In this document: in pieces, positions 22,658 through 33,087 of the stretch
How positions within the stretch are numbered: position 1 is the stretch's first letter
Layout: every line of letters begins with the position of its first letter
NCBI RefSeq assembly: GCF_003097635.1
Contig: NZ_QCZI01000004.1
Span: forward strand, 124,001-188,000
Source: Flavobacterium psychrotolerans
GTDB lineage: Bacteria; Bacteroidota; Bacteroidia; Flavobacteriales; Flavobacteriaceae
Direction: 5' to 3'
Length of the DNA: 64,000 bases
Position numbers and translations under genes: made by a program
The notes under the pieces: model-generated
Told to the model about the DNA's origin: nothing
The model's input: the letters and a program-made list of their open reading frames with translations, nothing else
Database searches by the model: none

Positions 22658-22709
22658 GGAATTGAACTTATAAATTACTATTGTATATTGCAGTTTTAAA
22701 ATCATAAAA

Positions 22710-23759
22710 ATGAAAAATCACAACTTCCTGTCAATCATTTTATTATACTTCTTCTTAGTCTCCTGTGGACATTCAGAAAAAGATGCGGCATCTTATTTTA
22801 GCTTTAATACTTCAAGTTTTAAGGAGCAATATCGACCAAGTGACACCCTTACTCTAGAAATTTTGAATGCTCAAAATAAGAAAATTGACAGTGTCATATA
22901 TTATATGAATGACGTGAAAATTGGTTCAAAAAAAGGATTGGAAAAAGTATCACTGGATTTTTCATCCAAAAAATTGGGATATCAAAATTTGAAGTCATTG
23001 GTCTATTTTGAAGGAGAAAACGTTGAAACTACGGCAAGAGTAGAATTGGTTTCGGATGTTGAACCTAAATTATTGACATATAAAATCATAAATACTTTTC
23101 CACATGACACTACTTCCTATACTGAGGGACTAGAATTTTACAGAGATACCTTGTATGAAAGTGGCGGGCAATACAATAGATCAAAACTTTATAAATCGGA
23201 TTACAGAACGGGAAAAGTCTATAAAAACATAAATTTGGACGGAAAGTATTTTGGTGAGGGCATTACAATCTTAAACAACAAAATTTTTCAGTTAACCTGG
23301 AAAGAACTAACTGGCTTTGTTTACAATTCAGATACTTGGAAAGTAGAAAAAACATTCACTTTTGATAAAAAAATTGAGGGTTGGGGAATGACAAATGACG
23401 GCAAAAATTTGTATCAATCAGATGGAACGGAGAAAATTTGGAGAATGAATCCGGAAACGCAAAAAATGGTGGATTATATTAATGTTTACACCAATAATAG
23501 TAAAATTAAAAGCGTGAACGAGTTGGAATGGATCAACGGGAAAATCTACTGTAACATTTATCAAAAAGATGCCATAGCCATTGTTAACCCTTTGAATGGT
23601 GCTGTAGAGGCTATATTAAACATGACTGATTTGAGAAAACAGTTAAAATATCCAAAATCTGAAGTATTAAACGGAATTGCCTATAATGCTAAAACACAAA
23701 CCCTTTTTATTACCGGTAAATATTGGGATAAAATGTTTGAAATTAAGGTTGTAGAATAA
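22710..23759 (+). CDS. Glutaminyl-peptide cyclotransferase lipoprotein
   Basis: The 349-residue protein has a lipoprotein signal peptide (FFLVSC, Cys about 19), an Ig-like N-terminal region and then the five-bladed propeller of plant-type glutaminyl cyclases: SYTEGLEFYRDTLYESGGQY, YFGEGITILNNKIFQLTWKE, GWGMTNDGKNLYQSDG, NELEWINGKIYCNIY and LNGIAYNAKTQTLFITGKYW. It converts N-terminal Gln to pyroglutamate. In Bacteroidota secreted proteins often begin with Gln after signal peptidase cleavage, so a periplasmic role is plausible. Confidence 0.92.
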   Translation: MKNHNFLSIILLYFFLVSCGHSEKDAASYFSFNTSSFKEQYRPSDTLTLEILNAQNKKIDSVIYYMNDVKIGSKKGLEKVSLDFSSKKLGYQNLKSLVYFEGENVETTARVELVSDVEPKLLTYKIINTFPHDTTSYTEGLEFYRDTLYESGGQYNRSKLYKSDYRTGKVYKNINLDGKYFGEGITILNNKIFQLTWKELTGFVYNSDTWKVEKTFTFDKKIEGWGMTNDGKNLYQSDGTEKIWRMNPETQKMVDYINVYTNNSKIKSVNELEWINGKIYCNIYQKDAIAIVNPLNGAVEAILNMTDLRKQLKYPKSEVLNGIAYNAKTQTLFITGKYWDKMFEIKVVE

Positions 23760-23762
23760 AAA

Positions 23763-23794
23763 AACGCGACAGGTTTTTAAAAACCTGTCGCGTT
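23763..23794. terminator. Perfect 16-bp palindromic terminator
   Basis: AACGCGACAGGTTTTT is followed directly by its exact reverse complement. Seven Ts follow on the minus strand, so it best serves the minus-strand ridA gene ending at 23817; it also lies just past the stop of the plus-strand cyclotransferase. Confidence 0.8.
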
Positions 23795-23816
23795 AGAATT
23801 ATACAAATCGCATTAT

Positions 23817-24200
23817 TTAGGAGGCTATAGCCGTAAATTCGATTTCCACAAGGTATTCCGGAGCGACCAATTTGCTCACTTCATAGAAACCAGTAGCAGG
23901 TTTTATATCTTTAAAAAAAGTGGCATGTGCTTTTGCAACGGCCTCGAAAGATGAAATATCGGTAGTAAATATACGCGTACGGATTACGTCTTTCATTCCT
24001 ACATTTAAATCTTCCAACACTTTTTCTATTCTTTCCAAAATATTCAATGTTTGTGCGTAGGCATCGTCTGCTTTCACTTTTTCACCATCAACTATGGCTA
24101 CCGTGCCTGAAACTTCTATAACATTACCAATTCGAACCGCACGACAATATCCCATTTTGTCTTCCCATGGTGAGCCTGTCAAAATATTTTCTCTTTTCAT
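23817..24200 (-). CDS. RidA/YjgF family enamine/imine deaminase-like protein
   Basis: The 127-residue product has the YjgF/RidA trimer fold: YCRAVRIGNVIEVSGTVAI, QTLNILERIEKVLEDLNVGMKDVIRTRIFTTDIS, and LVAPEYLVEIEFTAIA. The conserved Arg of the active-site R-x-R context (VIRTRIF) is present. RidA proteins hydrolyse reactive enamines such as 2-aminoacrylate; this subgroup is divergent, so the substrate is open. I chose the ATG at 24200 because MKRENILTGSPWE matches the family start; the longer frame would add 27 unlikely residues. Confidence 0.85.
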   Translation of the reverse strand: MKRENILTGSPWEDKMGYCRAVRIGNVIEVSGTVAIVDGEKVKADDAYAQTLNILERIEKVLEDLNVGMKDVIRTRIFTTDISSFEAVAKAHATFFKDIKPATGFYEVSKLVAPEYLVEIEFTAIAS

Positions 24201-24333
24201 TTTTTGTTTGTTAACTGATTTATAATGCTTTGTGTTTCTATTCTTAATCTTCGTCGCGCAATTTATGAAAAAATAACGCAATCTGAATTACTGATTTTTA
24301 TAAAAAATCTATACTTTTTTTAATGCTTACTTT

Positions 24334-25533
24334 TTAACTCAAAAGCAATTCATAAACCTGATTGGCAATTTCAATTTCTTCATTGGTAGGAATGACCAAA
24401 ATTTTGGTTTTGGATTCTGGTGAATTGATTTCCCTGATTTCCTTGGAACGCATTTCATTTTTAGCATCGTCTAATTCCATTCCGAAATACTCCATATCGG
24501 TGCAAACCAATTTTCGTATATAAGAGGAATTTTCTCCAATTCCAGCCGTAAATACAATCGCATCCAAGCCATTGAGCGCTGCTGTGTAGGAACCAATATA
24601 TTTTTTTATTCGGTAGGCATTCATTGCCAAAGCCAATTGACAATCCTTGTTTCCTTGTTCAGCATTTGATTCAATATCTCTCAAATCACTAAAACCGGTA
24701 AGTCCGAGCATTCCACTTTGTTTTTGCAACATCGTTTCCACTTCTTCAAGCGAATACCCTAAAGATTTAACCAAATAAAATATTACGGATTGGTCTATAT
24801 CACCACTTCGGGTACCCATAATCAAACCATTCATAGGGCCAAAACCAAGCGTATGATCGATACTTTTTCCTTCTTTAATAGCCGTCATACTGCATCCATT
24901 TCCTAAATGGATGGTAATAATGTTAGAACCTTTATTAACTGAATTTGATTTTAAATACTGGATTGCATTTTCTGAAACATACTTATGACTTGTACCGTGA
25001 AATCCATATACTCGAATTTTATTTTCTGTCAACAGCGAATTAGGTACTGCATATTTGTGTGCCACAACCGGAATGGTTTGATGAAAGGCTGTGTCAAAAA
25101 CAGCCACCTGTTTGGCATGTCCAAAAATGGCTTCAGCAACAGCTATTCCTTCAAGATTGGCAGGATTGTGTAGAGGAGCCAAACCAAAAAGTTGTTTGAT
25201 TTTTATTTTCACCTCTTCGTCAATAATTACAGTGTTAGAAAAACTGCTTCCACCGTGAACAACTCGATGACCAACCGCGTCAATCTCTGATGTGCTTTTG
25301 ATTACTCCTACTGTGACGTCCATCAGGAATTGAGCGATTTTTTCCAAACCAATTTTATGATTGGCAATTGGTAAAACCTCTTCAATTCTATGATTTTTGG
25401 TAATATAACTAAGATTTGACGTGTCCAATCCAATTCTATCAATCATACCGGAACAAATGACTTCGTTGTCCGGCATATTGATTAATTGGTATTTAATGGA
25501 AGAACTTCCTGAATTAATAATTACTATATTCAT
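24334..25533 (-). CDS. ackA: Acetate kinase
   Basis: The 399-residue ASKHA-fold enzyme has IINSGSSSIKYQL at the N-terminus, GHRVVHGGSSFS, VFDTAFHQTIP, YGFHGTSHKYV, NIITIHLGNGCSMTAI and GLDAIVFTAGIGENS. It interconverts acetyl phosphate plus ADP and acetate plus ATP. It follows pta by nine bases, the standard Pta-AckA acetate overflow and ATP-yielding unit. Confidence 0.97.
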   Translation of the reverse strand: MNIVIINSGSSSIKYQLINMPDNEVICSGMIDRIGLDTSNLSYITKNHRIEEVLPIANHKIGLEKIAQFLMDVTVGVIKSTSEIDAVGHRVVHGGSSFSNTVIIDEEVKIKIKQLFGLAPLHNPANLEGIAVAEAIFGHAKQVAVFDTAFHQTIPVVAHKYAVPNSLLTENKIRVYGFHGTSHKYVSENAIQYLKSNSVNKGSNIITIHLGNGCSMTAIKEGKSIDHTLGFGPMNGLIMGTRSGDIDQSVIFYLVKSLGYSLEEVETMLQKQSGMLGLTGFSDLRDIESNAEQGNKDCQLALAMNAYRIKKYIGSYTAALNGLDAIVFTAGIGENSSYIRKLVCTDMEYFGMELDDAKNEMRSKEIREINSPESKTKILVIPTNEEIEIANQVYELLLS

Positions 25534-25542
25534 GTATTTATT

Positions 25543-27636
25543 TTATAATCCTTGTGCTTGTATTGCTGTAATTACAACGGTATTTATTATATCGTCAACT
25601 GTACAACCTCTGCTTAAATCATTTACTGGCTTATTTAAGCCTTGCAACATTGGTCCAATGGCTAGTGCGCCCGTTTCTCTTTGAACTGCTTTATAGGTAT
25701 TGTTCCCCGTGTTTAAATCAGGAAAAATTAAAACGCTAGCATGTCCTGCCACTTCTGAATTGGGCATTTTACTTTGTCCTACTTCTAAGTCAACTGCTGC
25801 ATCGTATTGAATTGGCCCTTCTATTTTTAAATCAGGCCGTTTTTTTCTAACTATTTCTGTCGCCGTTCTTACTTTGTCCACCTCATCCCCTTTTCCTGAA
25901 GAACCGGAGGAATAGGAAAGCATGGCAATTTTGGGCTCAATTCCGAAAGCCAAACTCGAATCGGCTGAGGAAATTGCTATTTCAGCTAACTGTTCTGCGG
26001 TAGGGTTAGGATTGATGGCGCAATCTCCAAAAACAGAAACCCGGTCTTCCAAACACATAAAAAACACGGAGGATACAACGGATGAATTTGGTTTGGTTTT
26101 AATGAATTGTAAAGCGGGTAAAATGGTGTGTTGCGTTGTATGGGTTGCACCAGAAACCATTCCGTCAGCGTGACCTTTATAAACCATCATAGTACCAAAA
26201 TATGAAACGTCTTCCATTAAATCTTTGGACATTTCCAGAGTCACGTTCTTTGCTTTTCGCAATTCGCAATAGGTATTTACATAATCGTCATAGTATTCGG
26301 ATTCTATTGGATTGATTATGGCTACTTTTGAGAAATCAAAATCTATACCCAGTTCGGAAACTTTATTTTCGATTTGTTTTTTGTTTCCAATCAAAGAAAT
26401 GTCAACTACGTCCATATCCAATAACCGAGAAGCGGCCATGATAATCCTTTCATCATTTCCTTCCGGCAACACAATATGTTTTCGATTTTTTTTGGCTCTT
26501 TTTACTAAATTGTACTGAAACATTTTTGGAGTCATTCCCTCAGCCTCAAAAGTGATTAATTTCTGGGTCAAATTATCCAAATCAACATACTTTTCGAAAG
26601 TGTGAATTGAGGTTTCAATTTTTTGTTTATTATTGGAATAAATTTTAGCCTTAATATCCCCAATTTTATTGACTATTTGATAGGTACCATCTCGAACTGT
26701 AATAATAGGCACAATTGTTGAAAGTCCCTCTATTAATTTTAAAATGCTCGTTTCCGGTAAAATATTCCCGGTTAAAACGATTCCTGATACTGTTGGATAA
26801 TTTACCGATTCATTGGCTTGCAATGCCCCTAAAATGATATCGGCTCTGTCTCCTGGAGTTATTACTAGGCAATCCTCTTTTAGGTGCATTAAATAATTAC
26901 TCAACTGCATGGCTCCAACGCTAAAATTACTTGTTTGGTTGTTGAGATATTCCTTGCCAAACAAAACTTTTGCACCCAATTCGTTTACAATTTCTTGAAT
27001 TGTTGGATTATTTAGACTTGAAATTATAGGAATTGAATTAATTAAAATGGTATTAGGTAAATTTTTTCTCAATCCGGCAGTGACCAAGTCAATATTATCT
27101 GGTTTGACTTTATTCGCAAAAACAGCCAATACTTCAACCTCTTTTAGACGGAATGAATCGTAAGCCAAATGAAGATTGTCTATTAATTCTTCTAACGTTT
27201 TATCGACTCCTGAACCCACGATGATTACCGGTATTCCTAAATTTTTAGCAATTAGAACGTTCAAATCAAGCTCGATTGCCGTTCCTTCACCAGTAAAACT
27301 AGTTCCTTCGACCAAAACAAAATCAAATCGCTCTTCTAATTTTTTATACTTATCGATAATTAAATCAATAACTTCTCCTAATTTCCCCGAGTTCTTCTTT
27401 TTTATTAACTTACTCTTTGTTATGGCAAATGCATCCTGAAATTGAATATCCAATCCGAAATGGGTTAGCACCGTTTCTATGTGATTATCAAATTTCCCTT
27501 CTTCAAAGTCCTCCACAATTGGTCTAAAATAGCCTACTTTGGCCGTTTTACCTAGAAGCATACTCATTAAACCCAAGGTGATGATAGACTTACCACTATT
27601 TTCTTTGGTGGTTGCTATATAAATAGCTTTGTTCAT
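25543..27636 (-). CDS. pta: Phosphate acetyltransferase (long form)
   Basis: The 697-residue long-type Pta has an N-terminal dethiobiotin-synthetase-like P-loop domain (IATTKENSGKSIITLGLM), a central DRTGG domain (TPGDRADIILGALQAN) and a C-terminal PTA_PTB catalytic domain from about 375 (KHIVLPEGNDERIIMAA, ATHTTQHTILPALQFIKT, MLSYSSGSSGKG, QYDAAVDLEVG). It converts acetyl-CoA and phosphate to acetyl phosphate. It is the first gene of the pta-ackA pair. Confidence 0.97.
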   Translation of the reverse strand: MNKAIYIATTKENSGKSIITLGLMSMLLGKTAKVGYFRPIVEDFEEGKFDNHIETVLTHFGLDIQFQDAFAITKSKLIKKKNSGKLGEVIDLIIDKYKKLEERFDFVLVEGTSFTGEGTAIELDLNVLIAKNLGIPVIIVGSGVDKTLEELIDNLHLAYDSFRLKEVEVLAVFANKVKPDNIDLVTAGLRKNLPNTILINSIPIISSLNNPTIQEIVNELGAKVLFGKEYLNNQTSNFSVGAMQLSNYLMHLKEDCLVITPGDRADIILGALQANESVNYPTVSGIVLTGNILPETSILKLIEGLSTIVPIITVRDGTYQIVNKIGDIKAKIYSNNKQKIETSIHTFEKYVDLDNLTQKLITFEAEGMTPKMFQYNLVKRAKKNRKHIVLPEGNDERIIMAASRLLDMDVVDISLIGNKKQIENKVSELGIDFDFSKVAIINPIESEYYDDYVNTYCELRKAKNVTLEMSKDLMEDVSYFGTMMVYKGHADGMVSGATHTTQHTILPALQFIKTKPNSSVVSSVFFMCLEDRVSVFGDCAINPNPTAEQLAEIAISSADSSLAFGIEPKIAMLSYSSGSSGKGDEVDKVRTATEIVRKKRPDLKIEGPIQYDAAVDLEVGQSKMPNSEVAGHASVLIFPDLNTGNNTYKAVQRETGALAIGPMLQGLNKPVNDLSRGCTVDDIINTVVITAIQAQGL

Positions 27637-27730
27637 TATTTTTATTTATAAATTGATATCCGGAAAATTCTAATTTGGCATTTTCACAAAGGTACTAAAA
27701 ATGATTTTTTCTTCTTATACATTGGCATAA

Positions 27731-27760
27731 AAAAACCGAGCTATTTCTAGCTCGGTTTTA
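27731..27760 (-). terminator. Intrinsic terminator after dnaK
   Basis: AACCGAGCTA and TAGCTCGGTT form a 10-bp stem with a four-base loop and are followed by seven Ts on the minus strand, about 75 bases past the dnaK stop. Confidence 0.85.
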
Positions 27761-27830
27761 CTTTTATAAATCCCGCAAAAAAGCGGAATAAGCGATTTAC
27801 ATAATTTTGTTACACAAAATGGTTCTCTGC

Positions 27831-29717
27831 TTATTTTACTTCTTCAAATTCAACGTCTTCCACATTGTCACCTTGAGCTTCCCCTTTTGGTTGTGCTTCT
27901 TGTGCTTGACCTTGTTCTCCTTGAGCATACATAGCTTCTGTAGCTGTTTTCCATGCTGCATTGATATTGTCAAGGGCTGTTTGAATTGCTGGAATATCTT
28001 GAGATTGGTGTGCCATTCTCAATTCAGTCAAAGCATATTCGATTGCTACTTTGTGATCATCAGATATTTTGCTACCCAATTCTTTCAATTGACTTTCAGT
28101 TTGGAAGATCATTCCGTCAGCTTCGTTCAATTTCTCCACTCTTTCTTTAGCAATTTTATCTGCTCCAGCATTTGCTTCGGCATCTTTCTTCATTCTTTCG
28201 ATTTCTTCAGCAGTTAAACCTGAAGAAGCTTCGATACGAATATCATGAGATTTACCAGTTCCTTTGTCAGTTGCAGAAACTTTGATGATACCATTGGCAT
28301 CAATGTCAAAAGTTACTTCAATTTGTGGAACACCTCTTGGTGCTGGTGGAATACCATCTAAATGGAAACGACCAATTGTTTTGTTATCCACAGCCATTGT
28401 TCTTTCTCCTTGAAGAACATGGATTTCAACTGTTGGTTGAGAATCTGCAGCGGTAGAGAACACTTGTGATTTTCTTGTTGGAATAGTTGTGTTAGACTCA
28501 ATTAATTTTGTCAAAACACCACCCATAGTTTCGATACCTAAAGACAAAGGTGTAACATCAAGTAACAATACATCTTTTACATCTCCAGAAAGAACTCCTC
28601 CTTGAATAGCTGCTCCAATGGCAACAACTTCGTCTGGGTTAACTCCTTTAGATGCTTTTTTACCGAAGAATTTTTCAACTTCTTCAGCAATTCTTGGCAT
28701 ACGAGTAGAACCTCCTACAAGAATAACTTCGTCAATATCAGAAACAGATAAACCTGCATCTTTAAGCGCTTTAGCAACTGGTGCCATAGAACGTTTAACT
28801 AGTGAATCAGTCAATTGCTCGAATTTAGCTCTAGTTAATTTTTTAACTAAGTGTTTTGGTCCTGAAGCCGTAGCCGTAACGTAAGGCAAATTGATTTCAG
28901 TTTCAGCAGAAGATGACAATTCAATTTTTGCTTTTTCAGCAGCTTCTTTCAAACGTTGCAAAGACATTGGATCTAAACGTAAATCAATACCTTCTTCAGT
29001 CAAAAATTCAGCAGCTAACCAGTCAATAATTTCGTGGTCAAAATCATCCCCACCTAAGTGAGTATCTCCGTTTGTAGAAAGAACTTCAAAAACTCCGTCT
29101 CCTAATTCAAGAACAGAAATATCAAAAGTACCTCCACCTAAATCGTAAACAGCAATTTTTTGATCTTTACCTTTTTTATCCAAACCGTAAGCTAAAGCAG
29201 CGGCCGTAGGTTCGTTGATAATACGCATAACTTTAAGACCTGCAATTTCACCAGCTTCTTTCGTAGCTTGACGTTGTGCGTCATTAAAGTAAGCAGGAAC
29301 AGTGATAACTGCTTCAGTAACAGTTTGACCTAAATAGTCTTCAGCAGTTTTTTTCATTTTTTGAAGTGTCATAGCTGACAATTCTTGAGCAGAATACAGA
29401 CGACCATCAATATCCACACGTGGTGTATTGTTGTCCCCTTTTACTACTTTGTAAGAAACTCTTTTTGCTTCATTTGTAATCTCAGCGAAAGAATGCCCCA
29501 TAAAACGCTTGATAGAAGCAATCGTTTTTGTTGGATTAGTTACCGCTTGTCTTTTAGCAGGGTCACCTACTTTAATCTCGCCACCTTCAACAAAAGCGAT
29601 GATAGATGGTGTTGTTCTTTTTCCCTCTGCATTAGGAATTACTACTGCTTCATTACCTTCCATTACAGAAACACAAGAGTTTGTTGTACCTAAATCAATT
29701 CCGATTATTTTACCCAT
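27831..29717 (-). CDS. dnaK: Molecular chaperone DnaK (Hsp70)
   Basis: The 628-residue Hsp70 has [13 protein letters not shown], the linker/ATPase motifs [30 protein letters not shown] and [12 protein letters not shown], a substrate-binding domain ([20 protein letters not shown]) and a helical lid ending in a Gln/Glu-rich tail with EDVEFEEVK. It folds and protects proteins with DnaJ and GrpE, neither of which is in the window. An inverted repeat lies in its upstream region at 29808-29848. Confidence 0.98.
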   Translation of the reverse strand: MGKIIGIDLGTTNSCVSVMEGNEAVVIPNAEGKRTTPSIIAFVEGGEIKVGDPAKRQAVTNPTKTIASIKRFMGHSFAEITNEAKRVSYKVVKGDNNTPRVDIDGRLYSAQELSAMTLQKMKKTAEDYLGQTVTEAVITVPAYFNDAQRQATKEAGEIAGLKVMRIINEPTAAALAYGLDKKGKDQKIAVYDLGGGTFDISVLELGDGVFEVLSTNGDTHLGGDDFDHEIIDWLAAEFLTEEGIDLRLDPMSLQRLKEAAEKAKIELSSSAETEINLPYVTATASGPKHLVKKLTRAKFEQLTDSLVKRSMAPVAKALKDAGLSVSDIDEVILVGGSTRMPRIAEEVEKFFGKKASKGVNPDEVVAIGAAIQGGVLSGDVKDVLLLDVTPLSLGIETMGGVLTKLIESNTTIPTRKSQVFSTAADSQPTVEIHVLQGERTMAVDNKTIGRFHLDGIPPAPRGVPQIEVTFDIDANGIIKVSATDKGTGKSHDIRIEASSGLTAEEIERMKKDAEANAGADKIAKERVEKLNEADGMIFQTESQLKELGSKISDDHKVAIEYALTELRMAHQSQDIPAIQTALDNINAAWKTATEAMYAQGEQGQAQEAQPKGEAQGDNVEDVEFEEVK

Positions 29718-30074
29718 TTTATTTATATTTAATTTTATTATATACTTATTTTAACAACTCGAAGTCGGTAAGTCAATGATTATGCCAATGCAATAAGTTC
29801 TATTAAATTGTCAGTTTTTGTTAAAATCGGCAAAAAACAGGCTGACAAGATGACATTTTAAACTTATTAATTGGTGGGACAAAGCCATAAAAAATGAGGA
29901 TACCGCTTCTTTCAGCAAGTAATAATTCCATTTTTGTCATAAAACAACTTCTCCAACAAAATATGCAATTAAAGTGCTTAAAAAAAGGTATATTGCAAAA
30001 CATAAAACTCCCAGAATTTTTAAATTTTGTGTCGTTTTTAGAATCTTTAACTATGAGACCTAATTTCATCCTAA
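29718..30074. promoter_or_regulatory. Divergent upstream region of dnaK with inverted repeat
   Basis: The gap holds no credible gene. TTGTCAG (29808-29814) and CTGACAA (29842-29848) are inverted arms, with T5G/CA5 inside continuing the complementarity. On the minus strand, TTGGCA (29788-29783) and TTGA (29776-29773) are six bases apart, close to a sigma-54 -24/-12 pair but lacking the usual final C. Either could mediate heat-shock control of dnaK; neither is proven. Confidence 0.4.
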
Positions 30075-31277
30075 ATGCATAATAAAAATCAAAAAACAGA
30101 CTCTAAACTTCTTAAAAAACAGTACGTTCCCACTGCCGAATTTTATAGTCAGCTAATAGATAGCCTTCAGGATTATTCGATTTTTACAATGGATAATGAA
30201 TTAGTCATCAACAGTTGGAGTTCTGGGTCGACAAAAATATTTGGTTATGAAACAGAGGAAATTATTGGCAAACATTTTGACCTTATTTTTATTGATGAAG
30301 ATAAAAAAAAAGGCATTCCTCAGGAGGAAATTGATACCGCATTAAAAGAAGGAAGATCCACAGATAACAGGTGGCACGTTTGCAAAGATGGTAAAAAATT
30401 CTATGCCTATGGTTTAGTTTTTCCGCTTACCGGTAAAGAAGGAGAAATGTTAGGATATGTCAAAATTCTTCGAGACTTGACGGAAAGAAAAAAATCCGAA
30501 GATGCTATACAGAAATATGTAAAAGAAATGGAAGAGCTCGTTATCCATAAAGACAACATCCTATCTATACTTTCACACGACTTGAGAAGTCCATTAACCG
30601 GAATTATTGGGACAGCTAAATATTTAAAAACAAATTTTAGCCGAATGAAACCTTCTGAGATTGAAGAGATGCTCGACCTACTTTATAAAACATCGAAAGA
30701 TGAATTAAATATGTTGGACTACTTAGTGGAATGGGCAAGAATAAAATATGCATCTGAAGCCTTTTCCCCCACAAAAATTGAACTCTCTCAATATGTGAAG
30801 AAAGTTTTTGACACTTTAAATGAAACCGCTACCCTAAATACCATAAATCTCCATAATGAAGTTGAAGAAAACACGAATGTTTTTGCCGATAAAAAAATGT
30901 TGCTTTCCATACTTCAAAACATAGTTTCAAATGCGATAAAACATTCCTACCCTGGAGGAAAAATTACAGTTACAGCAAAAAGTAAAGAAGAAAAGATTAT
31001 CGTGGAAATAAAGGATACCGGAATTGGAATGTCTAAAGAAATAAGAGAAAAATTATTTAGCCCGCAAATGGATGATTTATTAACAGCGAGGAAAGCGACG
31101 AAAGGAGCAGGTATAGGATTATTATTAGTTAAGGGGTTTTTAGAAACTAGTGGTGGTGAAATTTGGGTCGAAAGTGTGGAAGGTGAGGGCTCGTCCTTTT
31201 ATTTCACACTACCGACAGAGGAGCCTACAGCTAAAATAAATAGCTCAGACGAAATTGTGTTTGGTGAGAACAATTAA
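30075..31277 (+). CDS. PAS domain sensor histidine kinase
   Basis: The 400-residue soluble kinase has a PAS domain (about 22-140: IDSLQDYSIFTMDNE, KIFGYETEEIIGKHFDLIF), a HisKA domain with phospho-acceptor H168 in LSHDLRSPLTG, and a HATPase_c domain (QNIVSNAIKHSYPGG N-box, DTGIGMS G1, KGAGIGLLLVKGF G2). No membrane segment is predicted, so it senses a cytosolic signal. No response regulator is adjacent. A bidirectional terminator follows. Confidence 0.93.
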   Translation: MHNKNQKTDSKLLKKQYVPTAEFYSQLIDSLQDYSIFTMDNELVINSWSSGSTKIFGYETEEIIGKHFDLIFIDEDKKKGIPQEEIDTALKEGRSTDNRWHVCKDGKKFYAYGLVFPLTGKEGEMLGYVKILRDLTERKKSEDAIQKYVKEMEELVIHKDNILSILSHDLRSPLTGIIGTAKYLKTNFSRMKPSEIEEMLDLLYKTSKDELNMLDYLVEWARIKYASEAFSPTKIELSQYVKKVFDTLNETATLNTINLHNEVEENTNVFADKKMLLSILQNIVSNAIKHSYPGGKITVTAKSKEEKIIVEIKDTGIGMSKEIREKLFSPQMDDLLTARKATKGAGIGLLLVKGFLETSGGEIWVESVEGEGSSFYFTLPTEEPTAKINSSDEIVFGENN

Positions 31278-31358
31278 ATAGTAGCACAAAACTGTCAACT
31301 CAGACAATTGAATCTCATTAAGAAGCTTACAAAAATCGAAATATCCTTAATTAAAAAA

Positions 31359-31389
31359 GGGTTTGTGCTCTATTGCACAAACCCTTTTT
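31359..31389. terminator. Bidirectional intrinsic terminator
   Basis: GGGTTTGTGC and GCACAAACCC form a 10-bp stem with a six-base loop, flanked by an A-run before and TTTTT after. It separates the convergent kinase and MFS genes. Confidence 0.88.
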
Positions 31390-31409
31390 AATTTTGTTAT
31401 ATTCTAAAA

Positions 31410-32846
31410 TTAATGTCCTCCACTAACTTTTTTATCAAAATTAATCCCTTGGGTCTTCAAAATTCCGCTTACTTTCCAAGCATAGAAAGCCAAATAAGCA
31501 AAACATAAAACACCAACAATGTAACTATTTTGGATCCCTATACTTTCAGAAACTTGTCCTTGTAAAAAACTTATAATTCCTCCACCCATAATCATCATAA
31601 TCAAGAAACTACTCCCTTGACTGGTGTGTTTTCCTAAACCACTTACAGCCAAAGTAAAGATACAAGGCCAAAGAGTACTGCAAAACAATCCGACACTTGT
31701 AAACGCATAAACACTTACCATTCCGCTAGTTGAAATCCCTATCAATAAAGCGAAAATCCCCAAAGTAGCGAAAATAAGGAGCATTCTCGCAGGATTTCCT
31801 TTACTGGCTACATCAGCAGCAATCAACACTAAAATAATTAATCCGTAAATATAAAATGGTGTTAAATCATGTTTTGCCAATGCATTAACGAGTAAGAAAA
31901 CACCAAATGCCAAATAAGGCGCTACAAACCGAAGTATTTTTTGTGTATTCATGTTGTCAGTAAAAGCTTCAACCGCTCCTGTCCAACGGCCAATCATTAA
32001 ACTCGCCCAATACAATGAAATGTATGGGGCAATATCGCCTAATGCAAAACCTAATTTACTTTCCATATAAGCTGGTAAATTACTTGCCGTAGAAACTTCT
32101 ACACCGACATATAAAAAAATCGCAATCATCCCTAAAACCAATTGCGGATATTTTAAAGCTGAACTTTTTGATGAAGTGACATCATTTTTAACTTCAACAA
32201 TTGTTGCAGGTCTTTCAGGTAATGAAGAAAATTTCAATAAAATAGCCACAAGTAAAAAAGCCAGCCCCAATACCAGATAAGGAATTTTCACACTTTCAAT
32301 ACTCATTTCAGTATTTGCACTTGTACTGGAACCAAAAATGGCGAAACTCACAATTAGTGGTCCAATTGTAGTTCCAAGGTTATTTATTCCGCCAGCCAAC
32401 GTTAATCGTTGAGATCCCGTTGTGATAGGACCTAATGCAATCGCTAATGGATTCGCAACCGTTTGTTGCAAAGAAAATCCTAATGCCACAATAAACAAAC
32501 CCGATAACATTAATGGAAATGAACCCATATTTGCTGCTGGATAGAACAGTAAAGTCCCTAAAGCTGAAATGGTTAAACCCAATGCCAATCCGTTTTTATA
32601 TCCAATTTTATTGACAATATCCTCTTTCATTAAATAGGAAATTCCCATATATATTAAGGAACCCACAGTATAAGCAATATAAAATGCCAAAGAAACTAAC
32701 TGGCTTTGCCCTTGCGTTAAATCAAAAGCTTTTTTGAATACCGGAATTAAAATATCATTACTGGCGGCAACAAATCCCCAAAAAAAGAAAACAATTACTA
32801 AGGGAATAAATTGCCCCCATTTGGTTTGAACATTTTCTGAACTCAT
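31410..32846 (-). CDS. MFS sugar transporter, fucose permease (FHS) type
   Basis: The 478-residue inner-membrane protein has about twelve hydrophobic segments. It begins FIPLVIVFFFWGFVAASNDILIPVF, the FHS-family TM1 signature, and has LGFSLQQTVANPLAIALGP and AGGINNLGTTIGPLI, typical of Bacteroidota sugar:H+ symporters of the FucP/GlcP group. It lies upstream of a GH97 gene on the same strand but is separated by a 590-base gap with a decayed gene, so it is probably separately transcribed. The likely substrate is a monosaccharide released by surface glycosidases. Confidence 0.9.
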   Translation of the reverse strand: MSSENVQTKWGQFIPLVIVFFFWGFVAASNDILIPVFKKAFDLTQGQSQLVSLAFYIAYTVGSLIYMGISYLMKEDIVNKIGYKNGLALGLTISALGTLLFYPAANMGSFPLMLSGLFIVALGFSLQQTVANPLAIALGPITTGSQRLTLAGGINNLGTTIGPLIVSFAIFGSSTSANTEMSIESVKIPYLVLGLAFLLVAILLKFSSLPERPATIVEVKNDVTSSKSSALKYPQLVLGMIAIFLYVGVEVSTASNLPAYMESKLGFALGDIAPYISLYWASLMIGRWTGAVEAFTDNMNTQKILRFVAPYLAFGVFLLVNALAKHDLTPFYIYGLIILVLIAADVASKGNPARMLLIFATLGIFALLIGISTSGMVSVYAFTSVGLFCSTLWPCIFTLAVSGLGKHTSQGSSFLIMMIMGGGIISFLQGQVSESIGIQNSYIVGVLCFAYLAFYAWKVSGILKTQGINFDKKVSGGH

Positions 32847-33087
32847 GTAAATTTAATTAAAAAGGTTAATTTAATATATGGATTAATTTTAGTATATGCT
32901 TAATTTTTAGCATAAAAAATAGAAATGTGGTATAAAACAATTCAAATTTATGATAAAAATACATTTATTTAAAAAAGCGGTATGAAAAGAAAAAAATAGT
33001 TATTAACTAAATCGATTTCTTTGATGTTATCCAATAAAAATACAACGTTTACGTGATTAAAAGTTCTGCCAAAATAATCCACTTGTA
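32847..33087. other. AT-rich gap upstream of the MFS transporter
   Basis: No ORF or RNA is recognisable. The region should contain the minus-strand promoter of the transporter gene; no clean TAnnTTTG box with a paired TTG was found. Confidence 0.3.

Noticed and set aside
29894-30082. 62-residue ORF before the histidine kinase
   Set aside because: Composition is untypical, no start context is seen, and it overlaps the kinase start out of frame.
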